Origin: Demequinaceae bacterium
GTDB lineage: Bacteria; Actinomycetota; Actinomycetes; Actinomycetales; Demequinaceae
Direction: 5' to 3'
DNA length: 5,674 nt
Assembly: GCA_011524475.1 (NCBI GenBank)
Contig: WTKG01000085.1
Span: 1 to 5,674, forward strand
Of the stretch, positions 1 to 5,674 are shown one piece after another. Every line of letters begins with the position of its first letter. Positions within the stretch are counted from its first letter, which is position 1. The notes below the pieces were generated by a model. It made no database searches and had not been told where the DNA came from. It was given only the letters and a program-made list of their open reading frames with translations. Both the position numbers and the translations under genes were made by a program.

Positions 1-161
1 CTGAAGGAGGGCACGTACTCGACGCCTCCGACGCCTTCCAGCTTCATGACACCTACGGCTTCCCCATCGACCTCACACTGGAGATGGCTGCGGAGCAGGG
101 AGTGCAGGTAGACGAGGAAGGCTTCCGCTCTCTTATGGCGGAGCAAAAAGAGCGTGCGCGC
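1..161 (+). pseudogene. alaS: Inverted internal fragment of alanyl-tRNA synthetase (alaS)
   Basis: Reading frame 3 of the plus strand (codons from position 3) gives an internal stretch of AlaRS. It contains the family-typical [20 protein letters not shown] followed by [11 protein letters not shown] and [10 protein letters not shown]. In normal AlaRS this lies just after the N-terminal part that is encoded here on the opposite strand (154-1298), near residues 385-435, where the tRNA-recognition region leads into the editing region. The fragment is open at the left edge. AlaRS similarity ends at ERAR (150-161). The frame then continues into reverse-complemented alaS sequence and stops at TAA 261-263, so the tail after 161 is not real protein. 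It has no start codon or ribosome site of its own. I read it as the continuation of the neighbouring alaS gene placed in the wrong orientation, by assembly or amplification chimera or by a true inversion. Identity as AlaRS is near certain; the cause of the orientation is inference. Confidence 0.85.
154..161. other. Inversion/chimera junction in alaS
   Basis: Position 154-161 (GTGCGCGC) can be read as the end of the plus-strand alaS fragment (codons for R-A-R, 153-161). It can equally be read, in reverse, as the end of the minus-strand alaS piece (A380-R381 and the first base of codon 382). It contains the self-complementary hexamer GCGCGC (156-161). Left of it only the plus strand encodes AlaRS; right of it only the minus strand does. 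Short shared homology at an inverted seam is typical of template switching or fold-back chimeras. A genuine microhomology-mediated inversion would look the same at this resolution. Confidence 0.8.
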
Positions 162-1298
162 CACCGCTGTGTCCAAGATCGTGGTCCCCTGCGACAAGGT
201 GCGACGGAAAACGTCTTCTTCCGCATCGGCGATCTGAGAAATTTTTTCAAAAGCCGGTTCTAACTCCGGGTACGAAGGAGCCATCGCATCTTTAGATACC
301 GGCAGCAGTTCTCCCAATGCGCGGTCCTCCACACCAAGCAGGCGCATTGCACGAATGGAACGCCGAAGCAAGCGTCTTAAGACGTACCCCCGACCCTCAT
401 TGCCGGGCACCACTCCGTCTGCCATCAACATGAGACCGGAACGCACGTGATCTGCCACCACTCGCATCCGCACGTCAGTGTCGGCGGCGGCTCCGTAGCG
501 AATGCCAGACATGTGTTCCACAGCCCGTATCACTGGGACCACTTCATCAATTTCGTAGAGGTTATCTACCTCTTGTTTGAGGAAGGCGACCCGTTCCAGG
601 CCCATACCTGTGTCGATATTCTTTTGCGCCAGGTCACCCAGGATGGGAAAGTCTTCTTTCCCCTCCCCCGCCCCGCGTTCGTACTGCATAAACACGAGGT
701 TCCAGATTTCCAGGAAGCGTTCTTCGTCTACCTCAGGGCCGCCATCGCGACCAAATTCTGGACCTCGGTCTACAAAGATTTCCGAACACGGCCCGGCGGG
801 CCCGGGCTGGCCAGTAGACCAAAAATTGTCTTTCTTTCCCCGACGCACAATCCGCTCGGCAGGCAGCGAGGTGTTTTCCAGCCATAACTGAGCAGCTTCG
901 TCGTCATCTCGAAAAACGCTGACCCAGATGTCTTCTTCTTTGAAGCCGTAATTGCCGTCTTTTTCACTTCCAGTGACGAGCTCCCATGCATAACGAATGG
1001 CCTCTTCTTTGAAGTAATCTCCAAAAGAAAAGTTGCCGTTCATCTGAAAAAAAGTGCCGTGACGAGTCGTTTTTCCTACCTCGTCAATGTCCAACGTGCG
1101 AATGCACTTTTGCACCGAGGTCGCCCGTGGCCACGGGGCCGACTGCTGGCCCAGCATGTACGGAATAAACGGCACCATCCCCGCCACGGTAAACAGCAAG
1201 GATGGGTCAGGAGAGACTAACGACGCGCTGGGAACTACAGCGTGATCTCGTGCCTCAAAAAAATCAAGCCACCGCTTACGAATCTCCGCGGTCTGCAT
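154..1298 (-). CDS. alaS: Alanine--tRNA ligase, N-terminal part (3' end disrupted)
   Basis: Class II aminoacyl-tRNA synthetase that attaches alanine to tRNA-Ala in the cytoplasm; only the aminoacylation half is present. From ATG at 1298 the sequence shows SASLV and [11 protein letters not shown] (residues 24-44), [17 protein letters not shown] (64-80), motif 2 [16 protein letters not shown] (82-97), GPCSEIF (169-175), motif 3 GMGLERV (231-237), and the tRNA-binding helices DHVRSG and [15 protein letters not shown] (299-313). Similarity ends near V379-A380-R381. The frame stays open to the left window edge, but codons after ~382 are antisense to the inverted alaS fragment and should not be annotated as AlaRS. 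Full-length AlaRS is about 870-900 residues, so the editing and C-Ala domains are absent. The start is supported by GAGG (1304-1307 on the plus strand as cctc), 5 nt before the ATG. The gene lies 22 bp after rpsD and is probably co-transcribed with it. No frameshift is seen before the seam. Confidence 0.93.
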
Positions 1299-1320
1299 CG
1301 TGACCTCGTCTCACGAAAAC

Positions 1321-1947
1321 CTAGCGAGCGTAGAACTCGACAACCAGCTGGACATCACACGTCACCGGAACTTCAGAACGCTTGGGACGGCGCACCAACG
1401 TGGTGGTCAGTTTCTCCAACTTCACGTCAAGGTAGTCCGGAACTTCAGGAAGCACGTCCGCGTGGGCCCCGGCGGCGGCAGCCATGTAGGGGTCAAGCGA
1501 CGCCGCTTTGGGCTTGACTTGAATGGTCTGGCCTGGCTTCACCCGAAAGGAAGGGCGATCCACAATCTGGCCGTCCACAAGAATGTGCCGGTGCAGAACT
1601 GCCTGCCGAGCCTGAAGTATGGTGCGGGCGAAACCGGAACGAAGTACAAGTGCGTCCAGGCGCATCTCCAAGAGTTCGACAAACGCCTCACCCGTCGTGC
1701 CCGATTCCGAGCGCGCTTCTTCGAACACGCGCAACATTTGCTTTTCCCGGAGGCCGTACTGTGCGCGTAGGCGCTGCTTTTCGCGTAACCGAACCGCGTA
1801 GTCGCTCTCTTTGCGGCGCGCGGTGCGGCCATGCTCACCTGGAGGGTAAGGACGTTTTTCGAAGTGCTTCACTGCCTTAGGGGTCAATGCGATGCCCAAG
1901 GCACGGGATAGTCGCACCTGACGGCGCGCACGCTTCACTGATGTCAC
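1321..1947 (-). CDS. rpsD: 30S ribosomal protein S4
   Basis: Primary 16S rRNA-binding protein that nucleates assembly of the 30S body and acts in decoding fidelity. The 208-residue length is normal for bacterial S4. The N-terminal region has RALGIALTPKAVKHFEKRPY and PPGEHGR (residues 35-41), then EKQRLRAQYGLREKQ (56-70). The S4 RNA-binding domain spans about 96-145 (RLDALVLRSGFARTI, then VDRPSFRVKPGQ). The end, VPVTCDVQLVVEFYAR, is the usual VV(E)YYxR-type C-terminus. The N-terminal zinc-ligand cysteines are absent (the only Cys is C197), so this is the zinc-independent type. The start is GTG at 1947, chosen because GAAGGA lies 6 nt upstream; a second GTG at codon 4 is too far from that site. 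It sits between rarA and alaS rather than in an rpsM-rpsK-rpsD-rpoA operon, an arrangement I recall from other actinobacteria. Confidence 0.97.
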   Translation of the reverse strand: MTSVKRARRQVRLSRALGIALTPKAVKHFEKRPYPPGEHGRTARRKESDYAVRLREKQRLRAQYGLREKQMLRVFEEARSESGTTGEAFVELLEMRLDALVLRSGFARTILQARQAVLHRHILVDGQIVDRPSFRVKPGQTIQVKPKAASLDPYMAAAAGAHADVLPEVPDYLDVKLEKLTTTLVRRPKRSEVPVTCDVQLVVEFYAR

Positions 1948-1953
1948 AAAAAT

Positions 1954-1959
1954 TCCTTC
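1954..1959 (-). promoter_or_regulatory. Ribosome binding site of rpsD
   Basis: The minus strand reads GAAGGA, 6 nt before the GTG start at 1947. The match to the anti-Shine-Dalgarno sequence is strong and the spacing good, which decides for the GTG over later candidate starts. Confidence 0.75.
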
Positions 1960-2007
1960 ACACGGTATAGCCGGATAATGCGAATATGCACTATCACTCT
2001 GTCATTG

Positions 2008-2036
2008 TCGCGGAGACAGCAGCCAACCGTCCGCGA
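2008..2036 (-). terminator. Hairpin between rarA and rpsD (attenuator or leader structure?)
   Basis: A perfect 7-bp inverted repeat, TCGCGGA / TCCGCGA, encloses a 15-nt loop (2015-2029). It begins 24 bp after the rarA stop codon. No T-run follows on either strand, so it is not a classical intrinsic terminator. It could be a weak or factor-assisted terminator for rarA, a structure in the rpsD leader, or chance in GC-rich DNA. Confidence 0.3.
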
Positions 2037-2060
2037 GGGCTGATACAAGAATAGCCGGTA

Positions 2061-3395
2061 TTACTCATTTTCGCGACGTTCAAGAATATTTTTGATCGCG
2101 GCGAGTCGTTCGGCAACGCTTTTTTCCACCCCTCGGTCAGTCGGGCAGTAGTAAACCGCGTCTGCCAACGCGTGCGGCAGGTAGCGCTGTGCCGCGACGG
2201 CATGCGGAGCCTTGTGGGCATAGATATACCCGGCGCCGTGCCCGTGGTCCTTCGCTCCTGGGTAACTGGCATCCCGCAGATGCTGCGGCACCTGCCCCGC
2301 TTTTCCTGCTCGCACGTCAGCGATGGCTGCATCTATGGCGCGATACGCCGCGTTCGACTTAGGGGCTGCCGCAAGGTACACCGTCGCCTCCGACAAGATG
2401 ATGCGCCCCTCCGGCATCCCAATAAAGGACACCGCATCCGCCGCTGCTTGGGCAATCACGAGAGCCTGGGGATCCGCCATTCCGATATCTTCCGCGGCGA
2501 GGATGACCATACGTCTGGCAATAAACCGGGGATCCTCTCCCGCCACCACCATGCGGGCCAGGTAATGCAACGCCGCGTCCACATCGGAACCCCGGACCGA
2601 TTTAATGAAAGCGCTAATGACGTCATAGTGCTGGTCGCCATTTTTGTCATAAGCAACCAAAGCCGCATCCATAGTCTGCGCAGTGATGTCCGCGGTGATC
2701 GTCCCACCCTCACCTGCGGCCCGGGCCACAGCTTCGAGGATTGTCAGCGCCTTACGGGCATCGGCTCCCGCCACTCGCACAATGTGCTCACGCGCCTCTG
2801 GCGTCAGGTCAACCGTGCCGGCAAGTCCTCGCGAGTCCGTGAGTGCCCTGTCGATAAGAGCCCCAATCGCGGCATCGTCCAACGGATGCAACGTCAACAA
2901 CAAACTGCGGCTGAGCAGAGGGCCCACAACGGAAAACGAGGGATTTTCTGTGGTTGCCGCCACCAAGGTAATCCAGCGATTTTCCACGGCAGGCAGAAGA
3001 GCATCTTGTTGGGCCTTAGTGAAGCGATGCACCTCATCGATAAAGAGAACAGTCGGGTCCGCCCCCGTAGCAATCGCACGTTTCGATGCCTCAATAACCG
3101 CTCTGACATCTTTCACTCCGGCAGTAACGGCACTCAATTCCACAAAGGACCGTGTCCCTGCGACAAGGTAGGCGAGGGTCGTTTTACCTGTTCCAGGGGG
3201 ACCCCACAAGATGACGGAAGAAGGGGCATGGTCGGCCTCTATTAATAGCCGTAAAGGACTTCCCGGTTGTAACAAGTGGTCTTGCCCCACCACGTCTTCG
3301 AGGGACTGCGGCCGCATGCGCACCGGAAGTGGGCTGGAGTCGCGCGCCACAGGTATCCCCCGACCAGAATCATGGGAAGCATCGAAAAGGTCCAT
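2061..3395 (-). CDS. rarA: Replication-associated recombination protein A (RarA/MgsA, AAA+ ATPase)
   Basis: A 444-residue AAA+ ATPase of the RarA/MgsA/WRNIP1 family, related to clamp-loader subunits, which acts at stalled or gapped replication forks. Visible motifs are RMRPQSLEDVVGQDHLL (26-42), Walker A GPPGTGKT (65-72), Walker B VLFIDEVHRF (116-125, D120/E121), sensor 1 ATTEN (147-151), arginine finger in LLSRS (R163), and sensor 2 ADARKAL (211-217, R214). After the ATPase core comes the family-specific tetramerisation region (YDKNGDQHYDVISAFIKS, 249-266; EDIGMADP, 302-309) and the C-terminal signature PQHLRDASYPGAK (370-382) with HGAGYIYAH (386-394). Length is normal and all catalytic residues are present. 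The start is ATG 3395 with AGGA 7 nt upstream. An overlapping ATG 7 nt upstream is out of frame. It is transcribed toward rpsD and is divergent from the MMPL gene. Confidence 0.96.
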   Translation of the reverse strand: MDLFDASHDSGRGIPVARDSSPLPVRMRPQSLEDVVGQDHLLQPGSPLRLLIEADHAPSSVILWGPPGTGKTTLAYLVAGTRSFVELSAVTAGVKDVRAVIEASKRAIATGADPTVLFIDEVHRFTKAQQDALLPAVENRWITLVAATTENPSFSVVGPLLSRSLLLTLHPLDDAAIGALIDRALTDSRGLAGTVDLTPEAREHIVRVAGADARKALTILEAVARAAGEGGTITADITAQTMDAALVAYDKNGDQHYDVISAFIKSVRGSDVDAALHYLARMVVAGEDPRFIARRMVILAAEDIGMADPQALVIAQAAADAVSFIGMPEGRIILSEATVYLAAAPKSNAAYRAIDAAIADVRAGKAGQVPQHLRDASYPGAKDHGHGAGYIYAHKAPHAVAAQRYLPHALADAVYYCPTDRGVEKSVAERLAAIKNILERRENE

Positions 3396-3468
3396 GCCTG
3401 CATCCTAGAGATAGCGTGTGCCGCTGCACCGGTGAAGACGACACAAGGTTCCTTGATATTTTTATGGC
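3396..3468. promoter_or_regulatory. Divergent promoter region between rarA and the MMPL gene
   Basis: This 73-bp spacer must hold the start signals of two divergent genes. On the plus strand TATTTT (3457-3462) fits the TANNNT -10 pattern. Its expected start point, 7 nt after the last T, falls on the A of the MMPL ATG (3469). No good -35 is seen at the usual distance. On the minus strand TTCACC (3431-3436) and TATCTC (3408-3413) are 17 nt apart, a weak candidate for rarA. A perfect 8-bp palindrome CACCGGTG (3427-3434) lies between the two, at about -42 to -35 of the putative MMPL start. It could be a regulator half-site pair or chance. All of these are pattern-based guesses. Confidence 0.35.
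3403..3406 (-). promoter_or_regulatory. Ribosome binding site of rarA
   Basis: The minus strand reads AGGA, 7 nt before ATG 3395. It supports this ATG as the start rather than an internal one. The same bases overlap a TAGGAT that could serve as a -10 element, so a leaderless transcript is an alternative reading. Confidence 0.5.
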
Positions 3469-5674
3469 ATGTCGATTTTCTCCCACCTTGCCCATGGAAT
3501 CGCCCGCCGACCACTGATTGTCGTGATTGCCTGGGTTGCGCTTGCCGCGACTTTCTTCTCGCTCGCCGCTGTCGGAGTGGGTGGATACGGAAACCTCGAA
3601 CATCGCACCGGAACGGGAGTGCCCGAGGTTCCTGGTTCCGACGCCTTTCGGGTGACGGAAACATTCCTCGGAGCCGTACCTGCGGATGCTCCCAGCACGG
3701 TTACCGGTCAATTTTTAGGCTACGACCCGCAGAACCCAGACATCGCAGGCGTGTTCCTGGAGGAACTTCACAACGTCGCTGAACAAGAAGACGTGATATC
3801 GGTCTCCCACCCCTTCGGAGCACCACTCTTGGGCCCTGCCTTTGACCCTGTTACTGCGAGCGGTGACCCGATTCCTCCTGCCGCCCTGGTCACAAACGGC
3901 GAACCAGGTTTCTTGGTTTTTGTGTCCCTTGCCTCATCCGCAAGCGAGGACGTACTCGTACAACATAAACACATACGTGACGCGTTAACCGAGGTAATGG
4001 CTTTGGCTTCTGTGGAGCTCCGCGACTCTGTGGAAGCAGAATCCCCTTCTATGCACGTGTTTTCTAACCCTTTGTTTTTTGACAGTTTCGACGTGCAACT
4101 GCAAGAAGATCTGATCACAGGGGAAGCCATCGCCCTGCCTCTAGCTTTACTCGTCATGGTGCTGGTATTTGGAGGTTTTCTCGCGGCATCTACCCCGATA
4201 ATTGGAGCTATTGCCTCCATTGCAGGAGGCCTCGCCGTCCTCTACGGCTTCACCTTTATCCAAGACATCGACTCCGCGGCACCCAATGTGGTCACTGTGC
4301 TGGGCATCGGGTTGTGCATCGACTACGGACTATTGATCGTTTCGCGTTTCCGTGAAGAGTTGAAACGCGCCCAGAAAAACCTAGAAAGCGAAATCCGCAC
4401 CCACGCGCTGGTGCGAACAATGGAAACAGCCGGCCGCACCGTCTTCTTTTCTGGCATCACGGTAGCCATTGCCGTATCCGGGCTGTTGTTCTTCGCCCCA
4501 GAGTTCCTCACCGGAATCGGTGGCGCGGCTTTAGGTGTGGTCACTACCGCGGTGCTGGTTGCCATGACGCTCGTACCAGCAATCGCATACCTCTATGGTG
4601 AACGAATTGTGCGCCCAGGCCCACTCAGCAAAATCCCCGGCATACGCACATTGGTGCGAGTATCTGCCGACGTGGAACGGGATGAAGGATTTTTCTCTTC
4701 TCTTGCGACGTGGGTTCAGCGTCGCCCCTGGCTCGTGCTCACGATGACTTTCGCGATACTGCTTGCCTTTGCATGGCCCGCAACATCTCTTACGTTACGG
4801 AACTCAGAATCAGAGACCCTGCCTCTGGACGATCCGGACCGTTCCTATCTTGCGGCGTTTGACGACCGCTACCCATTGCTCGCCGCTGCTTCTGTAGAAG
4901 GGGCTGCAATCCAGATCATGGCTGAGTCGACGGTGGAGGAACTCACGGAATGGAGCGCCACGGTGCAAGAGCTGCCGGGAGTCGTGTCCGTTTCTCCCGT
5001 ACTCACCCTCCCCGAAGAACCGGAGCTTGCTTTTGTGGGTGTACAGATCGAGGCCTCGGACAAAGGCAGCCCCGCCGCGATCAGCGTGGTGGAAGATATT
5101 CGAGCCCTCGATTCTCCGTTCCCCACATATGTCGGAGGTCAAGCAGCAAACCAGATTGATTTCGTGAACTCTGTTGTCGATGGCTTACCTGTCGCCGCAG
5201 GCGTGGTGGTGGTCGCCACGTTTGTGTTGTTGTTCCTTATGACTGGCTCGATACTGGTTCCTCTCAAGACCCTGATCATCAACAGTTTGTCCCTCACGGC
5301 ATCGGTGGGAATACTCGTCACTATCTTCCAATACGGATGGTTTGATGACGTGCTCGGAATCGACAGCCTCGGAGGAATCGAAACGTACGTTTTGGTGCTC
5401 CTGGTGGCTTTTGGATTTGGGCTAGCCATGGACTATGAAGTGTTCCTCCTTGCCCGCATCAAAGAACTCGTAGATTCAGGAATGGAAAACAACGCGGCGG
5501 TGCGCTTGGGGCTTCAAAGATCGGGACGCATCATCACCTCTGCAGCCGCGATCATCATTTTGGTGTTCCTGGGCTTCGCTGCCGGGGATGTGCTGATCAT
5601 CAAACAGGTCGGGATCGGGCTTGCCATTGCGGTGTTCCTTGACGCCACGATTGTCCGCATGCTCCTTGTGCCGG
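3469..5674 (+). CDS. MMPL family (RND superfamily) membrane transporter, 3' truncated by window edge
   Basis: Polytopic inner-membrane exporter of the MMPL type, which uses the proton gradient to move lipids or other envelope-bound molecules. The 735 visible codons show the duplicated RND plan. TM1 (about 15-38) is followed by an extracytoplasmic domain (about 39-220), then TM2-6 (about 222-375). After a cytoplasmic linker come TM7 (421-440), a second extracytoplasmic domain (441-572), and TM8-12 (about 573-735). TM4 carries GIGLCIDYGLLIVSRFREE and TM10 carries FGLAMDYEVFLLARIKE. The paired Asp-Tyr residues (D285/Y286, D655/Y656) match the MmpL proton-relay positions, so both halves look functional. 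The frame ends at ...RMLLVP, so only the end of TM12 and the cytoplasmic tail are missing. ATG 3469 is the first start after in-frame stops at 3433 and 3454. No Shine-Dalgarno lies close to it, so leaderless translation is likely. The substrate is unknown, since no partner gene is visible. Confidence 0.92.
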   Translation, partial: MSIFSHLAHGIARRPLIVVIAWVALAATFFSLAAVGVGGYGNLEHRTGTGVPEVPGSDAFRVTETFLGAVPADAPSTVTGQFLGYDPQNPDIAGVFLEELHNVAEQEDVISVSHPFGAPLLGPAFDPVTASGDPIPPAALVTNGEPGFLVFVSLASSASEDVLVQHKHIRDALTEVMALASVELRDSVEAESPSMHVFSNPLFFDSFDVQLQEDLITGEAIALPLALLVMVLVFGGFLAASTPIIGAIASIAGGLAVLYGFTFIQDIDSAAPNVVTVLGIGLCIDYGLLIVSRFREELKRAQKNLESEIRTHALVRTMETAGRTVFFSGITVAIAVSGLLFFAPEFLTGIGGAALGVVTTAVLVAMTLVPAIAYLYGERIVRPGPLSKIPGIRTLVRVSADVERDEGFFSSLATWVQRRPWLVLTMTFAILLAFAWPATSLTLRNSESETLPLDDPDRSYLAAFDDRYPLLAAASVEGAAIQIMAESTVEELTEWSATVQELPGVVSVSPVLTLPEEPELAFVGVQIEASDKGSPAAISVVEDIRALDSPFPTYVGGQAANQIDFVNSVVDGLPVAAGVVVVATFVLLFLMTGSILVPLKTLIINSLSLTASVGILVTIFQYGWFDDVLGIDSLGGIETYVLVLLVAFGFGLAMDYEVFLLARIKELVDSGMENNAAVRLGLQRSGRIITSAAAIIILVFLGFAAGDVLIIKQVGIGLAIAVFLDATIVRMLLVP

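Larger units (their letters stand above)
1948..2060 (-). other. Spacer between rarA and rpsD (rpsD leader candidate)
   Basis: This 113-bp non-coding stretch contains the rpsD ribosome site, a hairpin at 2008-2036 and an 8-bp direct repeat (plus-strand atagccgg at 1967-1974 and 2051-2058). I see no credible small gene. A weak promoter-like pair exists on the minus strand: ATGACA just after the hairpin, with CATTAT 19 nt further on. The spacing is too long to call it with any confidence. Whether rpsD starts its own transcript here or depends on read-through from rarA cannot be settled from the sequence. Confidence 0.4.

Noticed and set aside
53..250. A 65-codon minus-strand open frame crossing the alaS seam
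   Set aside because: It is out of frame with AlaRS and crosses the inversion junction, so it exists only because of the rearrangement.
1..263. Insertion sequence or invertase-driven switch causing the alaS inversion
   Set aside because: There is no transposase, recombinase or recombination-site-like repeat at the seam, only an 8-bp GC-rich microhomology.
447..887. A 146-codon plus-strand open frame opposite alaS
   Set aside because: It is antisense to conserved AlaRS motifs and has no family resemblance of its own.
1300..1770. A 156-codon plus-strand open frame opposite rpsD
   Set aside because: It is antisense to a full-length S4 gene and shows no independent coding evidence.
1948..2060. 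A T-box, riboswitch or small RNA in the rarA-rpsD spacer
   Set aside because: The spacer is too short, and I see no T-box specifier/antiterminator sequence or known riboswitch core; only a simple hairpin is visible.
1994..2332. A 112-codon minus-strand open frame across the end of rarA and the spacer
   Set aside because: Most of it overlaps rarA in another frame, and it has no recognisable domain or good ribosome site.
2172..3245. A 357-codon open frame on the plus strand opposite rarA
   Set aside because: It lies wholly antisense to an intact, motif-complete RarA. Its composition (Arg/His-rich, no recognisable motif) is that of a shadow frame in GC-rich DNA.
3276..3782. A 168-codon plus-strand frame spanning the rarA start and the MMPL N-terminus
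   Set aside because: It overlaps two well-supported genes in other frames and reads as low-complexity Arg-rich shadow sequence.

Overview
The window looks like chromosomal DNA of an actinobacterium. GC content is moderate to high, and the minus-strand order rarA - rpsD - alaS is one I associate with Actinomycetota (Micrococcales/Actinomycetales). The AlaRS, S4 and RarA sequences all read as actinobacterial. From memory of family sequences I lean towards an Actinomycetaceae-like organism, but nothing in the window fixes the genus.

Layout. Positions 1-161 hold an internal piece of alaS on the plus strand. Positions 154-1298 hold the first ~381 codons of alaS on the minus strand. The two pieces are consecutive parts of the same enzyme facing each other, and they meet at a GC-rich microhomology (154-161). 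Positions 1321-1947 (minus) encode ribosomal protein S4. Positions 1948-2060 are a short spacer with a 7-bp-arm hairpin and an 8-bp direct repeat. Positions 2061-3395 (minus) encode the AAA+ ATPase RarA/MgsA. A 73-bp divergent spacer (3396-3468) separates rarA from a plus-strand MMPL/RND-type 12-TM transporter. The transporter starts at 3469 and runs off the right edge after 735 codons.

How the genes fit together. The minus-strand genes are housekeeping: fork-stress recombination (rarA), small-subunit assembly (rpsD) and tRNA charging (alaS). rpsD and alaS are 22 bp apart and probably co-transcribed. rarA could feed into the same transcript across the 113-bp spacer or end before it. The divergent MMPL gene is a separate unit that probably exports a lipid or lipid-linked envelope component; its substrate cannot be read from the sequence.

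The most notable observation is the alaS seam. AlaRS is normally essential and the rearranged gene could not encode it. The left edge also coincides with the point where the two alaS pieces would join in a normal gene. I therefore read this as a probable fold-back (inverted chimera) artefact at a contig end; a true small inversion is the alternative. I found no convincing new biological system. The rest is ordinary core genome with a few regulatory details to check.
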